A DNA stretch of 64,000 nucleotides, taken from NCBI GenBank assembly GCA_016490735.1, contig JAEMWC010000040.1:1261001-1325000 (forward strand), in the 5' to 3' direction. Under the pieces are notes generated by a model that did not search any database, had not been told where the DNA came from, and was given only the letters and a program-made list of their open reading frames with translations. Source of the DNA: Pachyseris speciosa (lineage: Eukaryota; Cnidaria; Anthozoa; Scleractinia; Pachyseridae). Below, piece by piece: positions 43,065-52,648 of the stretch (its first letter is position 1; the number at the start of each line of letters is the position of its first letter). The position numbers were made by a program, and so were the translations under genes.

Positions 43065-43226
43065 ATCGCACCGGTAAACGCGAGGTCACGGGTTCAAACC
43101 CCGTTGAAGTCCTGAATTTTTTTCAGGCTTCTTTTCGCAATTGCATAAATTGCGTTCACAACTGCGAGGATCATTCTTCATTTGATTTCATTTGTATTTC
43201 TTTGCACTAGACAACAGATAAGTGTT
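42683..43226 (+). mobile_element. Insertion of 544 bp carrying direct tRNA-headed units
   Basis: GTACTAATT occurs at 42674-42682 and 43227-43235. The right half holds two tandem copies (period 249) of the unit tail CCGTTGAAGTCCTGAATTTT, the second with a full tRNA-like head. The left 170 bases are unrelated AT-rich sequence. A second copy of the flanking DNA at 43.97-44.14 kb lacks this block, which supports insertion. Confidence 0.55.
43039..43111 (+). tRNA. tRNA-like SINE head (GGT)
   Basis: GGCTTCA/TGAAGTC acceptor, good boxes A and B, and a following hairpin with a T-run loop. The anticodon arm reads CACCGGTAAACGCG, again with an imperfect stem. Confidence 0.5.
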
Positions 43227-43344
43227 GTACTAATTCAGTGAAGATTCTAATATAAAAATCTCCGCGTCAGATATTGCTGGCCGTCTGCAAACAGCTTGCA
43301 TGTGATACTACAACTGGTAATAATAAGAAGAAGAATGAATTTCG

Positions 43345-43812
43345 AGACGCTGTGAAACTCAGGTACGACTGGGAAGTGCCTGATACACCCTCTGTCTGTG
43401 TTTGCGGGGACATCTTCAATGTGGATCATGCTATGATATGCAAATGAGGCGGATTTGTCATCCAACGCCATAATGAATTGAGGGATTTGGATGCGCAACT
43501 TGTTCGCATAGTGTTCAATGGTGTTGAAATCGAACCAGTTTTGCAAGACATTACAGGAGAAGGGTTGAATAGGGGAGTCAACACCGCCCCTGATGCACGA
43601 CTGGATATAGTTGCCAGGGGATTCTGGGAGAGGCAGAGGTCGGCTTTTTTTGATGTGAGAGTTTGCCATCCAAATGCAGCCTCCTATAGAGATATGGATC
43701 CAGACAAGATATTCAGGCAGCACGAAACAGAGAAGAAGCGCCAGCACGCTAGCCGAGTGTTAGAAGCAGAGCAAGCTACATTCACACTATTAGTTTTCAG
43801 CAGACATTTTTT
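43345..43812 (+). pseudogene. Retroelement C-terminal zinc-knuckle/nuclease-like domain, broken
   Basis: The frame reads [35 protein letters not shown], a TGA at 43445, [45 protein letters not shown] and [13 protein letters not shown]. The CxCG...H...C followed by RHNE and LD...FFDVRV resembles a C-terminal domain I associate with cnidarian retroelement proteins. The LD...FFDVRV spacing suggests a PD-(D/E)xK nuclease fold (inference). It ends abruptly after TLLVFS. Confidence 0.6.
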
Positions 43813-43890
43813 GGAAGTTGGGCCATTATCTTGTTTTCTTCTTATATATTTGATTATCATGTAAATAGGTATTATTTTTATTGCTATTAA

Positions 43891-43892
43891 TG

Positions 43893-43937
<45 letters not shown>

Positions 43938-43960
43938 GTCTTTATTCAAGGTTTTAAACA
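43891..43960 (-). mobile_element. (TAA)n and retroelement tail
   Basis: About 15 TAA triplets (43891-43935) next to TAGTCTTTATTCAAGG. On the - strand this is CTTGAATAAAGACTA(TTA)n, the same kind of tail as at 15.06 kb. Confidence 0.6.
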
Positions 43961-43968
43961 GAAGTTAG

Positions 43969-44140
43969 AAACGTTCTCGAATTCCAGCAAATGAGCCCAA
44001 TTTCAGCGAGAATTCTTTCCTCAGGACAAAACGAGAGTAGTGTAAAGGATACAGATATGACAGTAATCAGTAGCACTAACTGTGCGAAATTTCGAACCGA
44101 AATCTCTAATCAGATAATGCTGGGTTGCAAACAGCTTGCC
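43969..44140. repeat. Second copy of the 42.57-43.31 kb flank
   Basis: GAAACGTTCTCGAAT, GAGAATTCTTTCCTCAGGAC, ACAGATAT-GACAGTA and GCAAACAGCTTGC are shared with 42577-42680 and 43255-43305. This copy lacks the 544-bp tRNA-headed insertion. Confidence 0.65.
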
Positions 44141-44376
44141 ACGTGCTGATCCCTTTTTCGTGATAAAGAAAAAGCTTAAGGTGCTATGATAACCTAAAAA
44201 ATGTATGGAAATCATAGCTTTTTTACTAAAAGTGAGTTGGGGGGGGGGGGGGTGAGGGGTATTAAATCTCTTATTTCTCAAAAGATTTTGATGGAGGACT
44301 GGGTATTGTTATGCATGTATCTTGTCGCGTGACAGCTGATCACGTGGCTATACTCGGCTCATTTGAACTCAGGAAG

Positions 44377-44421
<45 letters not shown>

Positions 44422-44453
44422 GGAGTGAAACACGAAAATTTGGTTTATCAACG

Positions 44454-44484
<31 letters not shown>

Positions 44485-44485
44485 G

Positions 44486-44536
44486 GATTCGATTAGCTGA
44501 CGTTTCGAGCGTTAGCCCTTCGTCGGAGCGAATCGA
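44486..44536 (-). ncRNA. Hammerhead-like motif, inverted left end of PLE
   Basis: On the - strand: outer stem CGATTCG/CGAATC, CCGACGA, stem II GGGC-TAAC-GCTC, GAAAC, GTC. The core has C where hammerheads have U4, so self-cleavage may be weak. Confidence 0.5.
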
Positions 44537-44659
44537 GGAATTTAGGGTTGTGTATGGTTTATATACGGAAAAATGGAGCTACGCTATTGGTGGTAACATG
44601 GTAACGTGAAAAGCAGGAATAAATTAATTGAATGAAAAGCGCTTGTTGATACCGGGGAT

Positions 44660-45154
44660 TTCACCGACGAAGACAAACTAATTTTCACTATGGATATTAC
44701 ATCTCTATACACCGTCATTCCAAACGGCGAAGGTCCTCAAGCACTTAAGTATTTTTTTCGATCAACGCACCGTCAAGTAACCAAGCTCGGAAACGCTACT
44801 CCGCCTAGCTGAACTAGTTTTAACACTTAACTGTTTTTCTTTCGATGACAACTATTACAAGTAAATTAATGGTGTAGCGATGGGCACAAAAATGGGACCT
44901 AGCTACACCAATCTTTTTGTAGGTTACGTCGAGTACCAATTCTTCAATCAGTACAACGGTCCTAAACCTGAACTCTACGGTCGCTACATTGACGACTATA
45001 TCGGCGCAATTTCGTCTAGCAAGGAGGAAATCAATCAATTTATAACCGCCGTTAATTCCTTTCATCCGGCTCTAAAATATACCTGGGAAATTTCGGAAAC
45101 TTCGCTGGCCTTTCTTGATATCAAAGTTTTTATCAGCGGCAACGGTTTATGTTC
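44660..45154 (+). pseudogene. PLE reverse transcriptase, broken
   Basis: Blocks in order: FTMDITSLYTVIPNGEG (motif A region), frameshifts around 44760-44880, INGVAMGTKMGPSYTNLFVG, LYGRYIDDYIGAISSS with the catalytic Asp pair, then FHPALKYTWEISETSLAFLD. The N-terminal half of the RT is absent. A later insertion separates it from the endonuclease. Confidence 0.85.
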
Positions 45155-45350
45155 GTTTTGCATTTCTATAGGTCTACAGGTGCCCATCTTTTCTATCTAG
45201 TTTATTAGCTAGCTTAGTCTACTGCTCTTTGTAAAGTAGTCTATGTCTCTGACCAAAAGCCATTGAAGCCCCTGGCTTTGGCCCAACTTATGATTACTTT
45301 GTATAGAATTTTGTGTGGAATAAACAATAAACAATAAGCAAAACAATGTA
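45155..45350 (+). mobile_element. Short retro-insertion inside the PLE
   Basis: Between GGTTTATGTTCG and TACCAGTGTGCACTACAAAC the PLE frame is broken by about 195 bases. The insert has a hairpin AAAGCCA/TGGCTTT and ends in GGAATAAACAATAAACAATA. That is the layout of a non-LTR 3' end. I could not settle a target duplication. Confidence 0.5.
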
Positions 45351-45355
45351 CCAGT

Positions 45356-46243
45356 GTGCACTACAAACCCACTTATTCTCACAGTTATTTGTTGTATTCA
45401 TCTTCACATCCATCTCATGTCAACAACGCCACTCCCTATTCTCAATTTCTTAGACTTCGACGTCTATGTAGTGATGACTCTGATTTTTCCAACAAATCAG
45501 AGGAAATGTGCCAGTTCTTCGAGAAACGTGGCTATCCTGATTCTTCGGCTCAATTGGGCCATCACCGCGCCCAGCAGATTGATCAACAATCAGCACTACA
45601 GACGTCACAAAAGGAAAAGAATGACAGAATTCCATTCACCCTCACATTTCACCCTCATAACCCAGTTAAAGCCATCATTCTTAATAACTTTAAGATACTG
45701 CAAAATGATCCAGAAACTGCTAGAATCTTTTCGCAACCACCGCTGATTTCATTCAAACTACGCGACAAAAATGTAGGTAACTTTTTAGTTAGAAGCGCAT
45801 TCAAAACAACTGAACAGCCTGGACCTTTTAAATGCACGCGCTCGCGATGCAAAACTTGTCCTTTCATTCAAAACACTGCCAAAATATCGGGCCCTAAGCG
45901 ATCTGTTAAGATCACTGATCGTTTCACGTGTACCTCCGCAAATGTTATCTATTGCATAACCTGCATATTGTGCAAAAAGTTATACATCGGCGAAACAGGA
46001 AGACAACTAGGTGACCGATTCCGAGAACATCTTCGTGATGTTGAGAAAGATGACAAAGATGCATCCAAACCAGTCGCTCGGCATTTTAATCTCCCTAGCC
46101 ATTGCAAACAACACATGTCGATCTCCGGCCTTTCCCTACATCAAGGTACCACGGAAAGCCGTAAAAATCTCGAGCAAAAATTGATCTTTCAAATCGGCAC
46201 CCCTAATCCCCACGGTATCAACGAGTGCTTTTCATTCAATTAA
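45356..46243 (+). CDS. PLE linker and GIY-YIG endonuclease, open for 295 codons
   Basis: HYKPTYSHSYLLYSSSHPSH and PYSQFLRLRRLCSDDSDF continue the RT region. FTLTFHPHN and FKLRDKNVGNFLVRSAF belong to the linker. CTRSRCKTCPFI and TCTSANVIYCITC form a cysteine cluster. KLYIGETGRQLGDRFREHLR is the GIY-YIG core, followed by VARHFNLPSH and LEQKLIFQIGTPNPHGINE. The catalytic Tyr, Arg and late Glu-type residues are kept, so this domain could still fold. The start codon is arbitrary because the frame belongs upstream with the RT. Confidence 0.88.
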   Translation: MHYKPTYSHSYLLYSSSHPSHVNNATPYSQFLRLRRLCSDDSDFSNKSEEMCQFFEKRGYPDSSAQLGHHRAQQIDQQSALQTSQKEKNDRIPFTLTFHPHNPVKAIILNNFKILQNDPETARIFSQPPLISFKLRDKNVGNFLVRSAFKTTEQPGPFKCTRSRCKTCPFIQNTAKISGPKRSVKITDRFTCTSANVIYCITCILCKKLYIGETGRQLGDRFREHLRDVEKDDKDASKPVARHFNLPSHCKQHMSISGLSLHQGTTESRKNLEQKLIFQIGTPNPHGINECFSFN

Positions 46244-46316
46244 TTTATTCCTGTTTTTCACGTTACCATGTTACTCCATTTTTCTGTATATAAACCATAC
46301 GCAACCCACAATTCCT

Positions 46317-46367
46317 CGATTCGCTCCGATGAAGGGCTAACGCTCGAAACGTCAGCTAATCGAATCG
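46317..46367 (+). ncRNA. Hammerhead-like motif, right end of PLE
   Basis: CGATTCG/CGAATCG outer stem, CCGATGA, stem II GGGC-TAAC-GCTC, GAAAC, GTC. It differs from the consensus only by C for U4 in the core. The same minimal stem III (AC/GU) occurs in the ribozyme at 18318. Confidence 0.55.
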
Positions 46368-46454
46368 CTGTACGGTGATCAATTTACATTATCAACTCCG
46401 TTGATAAACGAAATTTTCGCGTTTCATTTGAACTCACTCTCTGGTAGGCCGAAT

Positions 46455-48050
46455 CATTTGCAGAATTCACCTTGGAATGTGTCAAAATTGCCCTAAATTA
46501 CTGTGTTTTGGGTCATTTGCTGGTGCCGGAGCTCATCATCAAGGGCTGAGAAGGCTTAAACCTTGACAATTCCAAAGAACCGCTTATTGGCACTGTGAAT
46601 CATTGTTTGCTAGTGCTGTCAGTGTTCACGCTTCACAACTCGTTTGATCGATCAAAAGATATTTCGGTTAAAAACCCGCGTTTGGTTGCTATGATACTAT
46701 GCTAAACTGCGCATGTCTAGACTAATCTATGCATACATAATGAATGACACACTTTGACCGTGTTGAAGTCCTAATGCAACAAACTTTGTTCGAACGCTCG
46801 CTTGAATCTGCTGACAGTTTGTTGTTCGCACCTTAACGTTAATATCTCAACCCCCCCCCCCCCTCCTCCTCCTAAACTCCCTTTTAGCAAAAAACCCATG
46901 ATTTCCATACATTTTCTATGGTATAAAACAAAACTACAGTAGAAGTGATAAAAATATGTAACTCATTTGCTTTAATATGGATTACCCTAAGATTCAAAAA
47001 GTTAATGGGAAAAACCTCATGATGGTCTTTCTTAGCTGTTGGCTTAATGCGGGACTTAAGGCGGGACACCGTTTTTGCGTCTCTGAACATCGATTTAACG
47101 TTAATATCTCGATCGCGTTTCAAGAAATCCAGAATCTCTATGCTCATCCTACCAAGCTGTATTGTGGGGCGAATATTTTATGAATTTTTTGTTGATTTTT
47201 GGGTATATTTGGGAAGAGATAATTTTTCTAGAAGGATTTGTTAAATTTAGGGAAATAGGAAATTGAAGATTTAATGAAGGTTTAAAATTGGAATTTGAAG
47301 TGGAAAATTAGTAAATGGACAGGTTTTGCCATCTTTCCCTTCAATATCAGTGTAAAAGTGTTTGTTACACACGAAGCAAAGGGGAAAAACTCAAACAGGC
47401 ATGACAATACATTTCTCCAGGAAAGTAATAGCATAGAAATTGAATGAAAACAACATATCAGTACCAAAATAATGCAAGAATTAAATGAAAATCTTACCTC
47501 GCAAACGAGTAGTCTGGACAAATCTTTTTTCAACTGAATCCTTTATTCAGAGAGTAAACATTACAAAACAGCTCTTCTGCTTCCAAATTAAAGAGGAAGT
47601 TTGGAAAAAAAAGGGCAGAAAAGAGCTCTATCAGTTCCCTTTTTATCAGCAACCTCAAAAACAGCAAGACTCTGACCCCATTGCATCCTGGGAAAGTCCG
47701 CATGTCTTTGAGCAGGAAAGACTACTCCAAAACAATTTACCATTTTCCGACAAAGTCTCAGACCAGGCTTCAATCCTGCACCAAAAGTTGTTCGGACACC
47801 TTCAGCATTCAATGAAACTTCCGCCAAGGAAGATTGGAGCCTGGTGAGGCAAGGCACATCTGCTTTTAGGCCCCTTGTCCACGAACAACAAACTGTCAGC
47901 AGATTCAAGCCAGCGTTCGAACAAAGTTAATTGTATTCGCAGTGCCAATAAGCGGTTCTTTGGAATTGGCAAGGATTAAGCCTTCTCAGCCCTTGATGAT
48001 GAGCTCCGGCACCAGCAAATGACCCAAAACACAGTAATTTAGGGCAATGG
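46455..48050. mobile_element. Inverted-repeat element (arms 46.46-46.84 and 47.88-48.05 kb)
   Basis: AATTACTGTGTTTTGGGTCA, CGGAGCTCATCATCAAGGGC and CAAAGAACCGCTTATTGGCA on the left return inverted at 47945-48045. TTCGAACGCT and GCTGACAGTTTGTTGTTCG (46790-46835) return inverted at 47882-47920. The left arm carries an extra stretch (46600-46785). The interior (46.85-47.88 kb) has no recognised coding sequence. Confidence 0.7.
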
Positions 48051-48642
48051 ACCAAAAGCCAGCCAATCTGTTGAATTGTTCTTTCATAACATTTGAAAGA
48101 CTGATGGTAGGTATGGGCAGAAAATACCCATTTTTGGCAAAGTGAAACTTTGAAGATTTTTCTCTCTGCAAATAACCAGAGTCAGTCCACAAGTGTAGGT
48201 TCACAGCATAAATCAATACATACATAATTTGCAAAAAAATGTTTCTTGCCTCACTGACTAAGTGTTTCTGCTCAATTATTTTTACCGAGGAAGCACTATT
48301 AAAGATATTTGACAAAAGCTTGTTCTGTTGCTATGGCAACAAGAGACTCATTCATCGTTGCGTTTGTCATCATTCTTGGCAACAAGTTGCATGATGGTAA
48401 TTTCTACTGAGTTAGTTTGATTTTGGAGAAAAAGGAGCTCTTGAGTGGAAGACCCCCTTAAGTCCCACCTTAAGCAGTAGCCACATGCAGTCATCGACTG
48501 CCTATTTTGGAATTTGTCGAACGTTTTCTCACTGGGTATCAAGATCATGCACCTGACCAGAATGGGAAACTCCGATTGACTAAAAACGTTATAAATAATT
48601 AATCAGTTTGAGAAATTGTTTTAACCTCCAGTAATTATATAA

Positions 48643-49055
48643 GCCGGTTACAGACGAGCAAGTTTTCCTTGACAAGTTTTGACTTGACAAATTTTATTTG
48701 CTGGTGTGTAAAGGCAAAATTGTCAAGTTTTTCCTTGACAAGTGCACTTGTTCAAAAACCAGCATGCTAGTTTTTGAACAAGTGCACTTGTCAAGGAAAA
48801 ACTTGACACATTGCAGAACTTGTTCGTCTGTACGGGTCGACAAGGAAAACTTGTCAAATAAAATGTTGTCCGCTGTGTAATTGAATTGCTGGCTACAGTG
48901 AATACTTGCCAAAGAAAACTTGTTCGTTCGTTCACACCAGCAAATAAAACTTGTGAAGGCAAAACTTATCAAAGAAAATTTGTCGTTCATAAATATGAGC
49001 AAATAAAAATTGTCAATGACACTTGTCAAGGAAAACTTGCTCGTCTGTAACCGGC
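48643..49055. mobile_element. TTAA-type MITE, copy 1
   Basis: The ends GCCGGTTACAGACGAGCAAG and its complement enclose many ACTTGTCAAGGAAAACTTG words. A nested palindrome (48717-48808) is absent from copy 2. The flanking target sequence has decayed (ATAA on the left). Confidence 0.82.
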
Positions 49056-49065
49056 CTTTAATTAA

Positions 49066-49394
49066 GCTGGTTACAGACGAGCAAGTTTTCCTTGACAAGT
49101 GTCATTGACAATTTTATTTGCTCATGTTTATGAACGACAAGTTTTTTTTGGCAAGTTTTGCCTTCACAAGTTTTATTTGCTGGTGTGAACGAATGAACAA
49201 ATTTTCTTTGACAAATATTCACTGTAGCCAGCAATTCAATTACACAGCGGACAGCAATTTTTTTGGCAAGTTTTCCTTGTTGACCCGTACAGACGAGCAA
49301 GTTCTGCGATGTGTCAAGTTTTTCTTTACACACCAGCAAATAAAATTTGTCAAGTCAAAACTTGTCAAGGAAAACTTGCTCGTCTGTAACCGGC
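49066..49394. mobile_element. TTAA-type MITE, copy 2, inverted relative to copy 1
   Basis: GCTGGTTACAGACGAGCAAG ... CTTGCTCGTCTGTAACCGGC flanked by TTAA on both sides (49062-49065 and 49395-49398), the target site of piggyBac-type elements. It begins ten bases after copy 1 and is in opposite orientation, so the two fold into one large hairpin. Confidence 0.85.
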
Positions 49395-49915
49395 TTAAGC
49401 GACCACTTGTCCCATAATCCAATCCCACCCATTCTATAATTCTTCCACAGACGCAAATTTGTTACCCGTATCATTGTCGCTGTCTTTACAGTCGGAGATG
49501 TGTTTCCCGAAATAGACTAGCAACACCGCAGTGGACACTGAAATGTACGTGTAGATTGACTGCTTTGAAATAATGAAAAATACGTTTATTTTTGGAAGTA
49601 CATGATACTATCAGCTATTGATAATTGATTTTATCTTCAGAAATTTGGTAACGGAATAAATCTCTGCTGTACCACCGGCCAGGAGCTGCTCCTGCACTGG
49701 CCAATTACTCCAGTAATGCATACCTTTCGTGGGACCACCTCCCGTAAACAATGCTCGACATTTTGAGCGGTCGCTTATGGGACGTTTGACTATATTGGTA
49801 TTTTTTTCAGACAGAAGTCTGCATGGTTAAACCCTGTATAAACCCCATTATAAACCCTATCGTACCCCGTGCAAAGCTGCCTACCAAGGTACAAAATCTA
49901 GTTTCTTAGGGCTTA

Positions 49916-51382
49916 CGGTAATCCGCGAAACGAAACGAAACAATTGGTAATCGACGAAACAACAACAAAAAAAAAACAAATAGATGACACGAGAAATTTG
50001 ACCTCCCTTCCAAAATTGTCCTCGCTAGATGCCTTGTTTCGCTAAATACCAATAGCGGTCGATTGGTAATCGACGAAACAAGGCTCGCAAACTATTTTGA
50101 AAAGCGCCCTGCCTTCGAAAATTATCTTGTTCGATAAAGCAAATACTGGCCTAAGATGACAGGAGAAATTTGCTCTCCCTTCGAAAACTGTCCTCGCTAG
50201 ATGCCTTGTTTCACTAAATACCAATAGCGGTCGATTGGTAATCGACGAAACAAGGCTCGCATACTATTTTGAAAAGCGCCCTGCCTTCGAAAATTATCTT
50301 GTTCGATAAAGCAAATACTGGCCTACAGATGACAGGAGAAATTTGCCCTTTCTTCTAAAAACCGTCCTCGCTAGATGCCTTGTTTCGCTAAATACCAATA
50401 GCGGTCGATTGGTAATCGACGAAACAAGGCTCACAAGCTATTTTTGTAAGTGCTCTGCCTTCGAAAATTATCTTGTTCGATAAAGCAAATGTAACTTTCG
50501 TCGAATGAGGGATTCCGTCGAAAACTGAACCAGCAACCTTGCTGAACAGTGGAAGGAAGCTCAAGCAAACCAAAGGATGGCAGCTTGAACGCCACGTTGA
50601 CAGAATGACAAGATTCCCGCCAAATCTGATACAAGTGACCGGCAACGGAAGTGTCACGCATTCTCTCACGTGCGAATAAATAATGTAAATTGCCAAAAAA
50701 CCAAAATTAATGAGTAATTTAGAGTGCGATCATTTTCCGCATCAAGAAGTACCTTCGATGATACCATTTTCGATTTTAGGCTACTTAAGATTATTAATAA
50801 AGATTATTCTACTTTTTTTTCTTATTTTCCGGGTTTAACTCTGCGTTTGCGAGCCTTGTTTCGTCGATTACCAATTGACCACTATTGGTATTTAGCGAAA
50901 CAAGGCATCTACCGAGGACGGTTTAATTTACGAAGAAAGGGAGAATTTTACGTGTCATCAATAAAGCAGTATTTGCTTTATCGAACAAGATAATTTTCGA
51001 AGGCAGGGCGCTTTTCAAAATAGTATGCGAGCCTTGTTTCGTCGATTACCAATCGACCGCTATTGGTATTTAGCGAAACAAGGCATCTAGCGAGGACAGT
51101 TTTCGAAGGGAGAGCAAATTTCTCCTGTCATATGTAGGCCAGTATTTGCTTTATCGAACAAGATAATTTTCGAAGGCAGGGCGCTTTTCAAAATAGTTTG
51201 CGAGCCTTGTTTCGTCCATTACCAATCGACCGCTACTGGTATTTAGTGAAACAAGGCATCTAGCGAGGACAATTTTGGAAGGGAGGTCAAATTTCTCGTG
51301 TCATCTATTTTTTTTTTTTTGGTTTCGTCGATTACCAATTGTTTCGTTTCGTTTCGTTTCGTTTCGTTTCGCGGATTACCGT
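49916..51382. mobile_element. Foldback element with tandem-repeat arms
   Basis: The left arm holds three direct repeats of about 173 bp (starts 50026, 50198, 50372) with TAGATGCCTTGTTTCGCTAA and GGTAATCGACGAAACAAGGC. The right arm (about 50840-51370) holds three inverted copies. The outer ends are ACGGTAATCCGCGAAACG and its complement. The centre (50.49-50.84 kb) is unique and has no recognised gene. Confidence 0.88.
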
Positions 51383-51440
51383 CAGCGGATTACCATCCAG
51401 GGATACCATCCAGGATTACCATCCAGGGATACGCTGCAGG
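51383..51440. repeat. GGATTACCATCCA minisatellite
   Basis: Three to four imperfect GGATTACCATCCAGGGATAC repeats adjoin the right end of the foldback element. Confidence 0.7.
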
Positions 51441-52294
51441 AGCACCCAACCACAAGTTTCGGTAGATATCTGTTCGGTAGAGGGCAGTTCGCCTCAGGCT
51501 TCCGTCGTCGATTAAAGACTGCACTCGAAAAGGTAGCCTAAAAGACTCGCAATGGGGAAACCATAGCCCCTGAGGGAAAGGTCGATCTTTTGGCAGTCAG
51601 AAACGTCAGCTATCATTTCCGGAATGAAAATAGCTCTCTAGAAAGTTCGTGGAAAGGTTATTTCAGCTAGCATTTTCTCAAAGGAAGATTTTGTTCCTGG
51701 CCTAACATTTTTCAAATTCATCTAGCTCAAAAACATCACAGACTTCAACACCATAAAGTACTTTTAAAGAAATGCCGGCATGCTCAATTTAAAGACAAGG
51801 AGGTACAGACAAATCATGGTTCCGGCACTAATGCGGCAAGCACAAGTATAAATAGAATTGCGCGTGGTATTGTTACCGTGTGAACACTTCTGCATGCATA
51901 AATATGACTGTCTGTGGATAATGCAGCGTGAATTAAACGTGTGCCCTCAGCTAAAACTCAAAGAAATTAAGACAAAAGGGAACAGAATGTATAGTGGCAA
52001 AAGTCATTTTCAAACTTAGAGACAGTAGTGTTATCGCCGAAATTAGAGACTACTCGCAGTCTATACCGCCATTCAAAGGACAATTTAATTTCAATCAAAA
52101 ATTACTTTAACTTAGTGTGGTTTGCAATATCCCACGGCTGGCATAGTTAAACTAAACTGAACCTTAATGAAAATTCTGGTGATTGGTTTACAAGCTTTTA
52201 TGCAATGCAATGAAACAATACATGTAGTAATGATACTGTCTACCAGTTTATCATAGTTTTCAATTTACAAGGCAATCACTGTTGCTTTTTCTTT

Positions 52295-52648
52295 TCACGT
52301 ACAATCCATACATGAACAGTTCACAGCAGATTCCACTTGCACTAATGGGGAGATCCCTGAGGCGCAGTTTGGTAAACTAAACACCTTATACTTGGTAGCG
52401 GACGGCTTGCAGCATTCGCAGACTTTCTTGAAATAAGGCCTGTGGTCCAGCGGATATGCGTATGAAGCGCATGTGCCAAGACAGGCTTTAACCCGGATGT
52501 ACTGTGAATCGCAGCCTTTCCTGGTCACAAGTTGTCTGTAAGCTTCTGGTTTGCATTTAATCCAGAACTGGCTGAACGGGTTGTAGGACTGGCTTGGCTG
52601 AAGAAGTACGACGACCACAACACAACAGTAAACTGCTGCCACTTTCAT
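52295..52648 (-). CDS. Secreted cystine-knot (CTCK) protein, bursicon/glycoprotein-hormone-like
   Basis: I chose the ATG at 52648 (MKVAAVYCCVVVVVLL, a signal peptide), because just upstream CATTTCAG|TGTTGATC looks like an acceptor for a 5' UTR exon. An in-frame ATG at 52669 would lie in that intron. The 117-residue product continues FWIKCKPEAYRQLVTRKGCD, KACLGTCASYAYP, KVCECCKP, NC and VNCSCMDC. It has the same 11-cysteine plan as the 38.2-kb gene (C..GC..CLGxC..CxCC..C..CxCxxC) with low identity elsewhere. Here the knot is on one exon, while the other gene splits it. It is likely an extracellular signal and could form a dimer with the first, which is inference. Confidence 0.85.
   Translation of the reverse strand: MKVAAVYCCVVVVVLLQPSQSYNPFSQFWIKCKPEAYRQLVTRKGCDSQYIRVKACLGTCASYAYPLDHRPYFKKVCECCKPSATKYKVFSLPNCASGISPLVQVESAVNCSCMDCT

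Larger units (their letters stand above)
44372..46424 (+). mobile_element. Penelope-like element with inverted ends and 12-bp target duplication
   Basis: CATTTGAACTCA at 44360-44371 is repeated at 46425-46436. The first 280 and last 190 bases contain inverted copies of one terminal segment (44426-44648 against 46236-46426). Inside are a broken RT and a long open GIY-YIG frame. Both ends hold hammerhead-like motifs. Confidence 0.88.

Noticed and set aside
43478..43864. Separate host gene of 128 codons
   Set aside because: The frame continues upstream through a stop into a retroelement zinc-binding domain, so it is part of a decayed element.
47485..47847. Open frame of 120 codons
   Set aside because: It is Gln/Lys-rich with no recognisable domain, overlaps a similar-sized frame on the other strand, and lies inside an inverted-repeat element.
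48694..49098. Open frame of 134 codons on the - strand, and overlapping frames on both strands
   Set aside because: It lies entirely in the inverted MITE pair and consists of repeated ACTTGTCAAGG words. Frames are open on both strands.
50026..50490. Three regularly spaced repeats, considered as a CRISPR array
   Set aside because: The period is about 173 bases, the repeats include the spacers, and mirrored copies exist on the other side. It is the arm of a foldback element in a eukaryotic genome.
50388..50696. Open frame of 102 codons in the foldback element
   Set aside because: It crosses from repeat arm to centre, shows no domain, and its C-terminal words repeat in the other arm copies.
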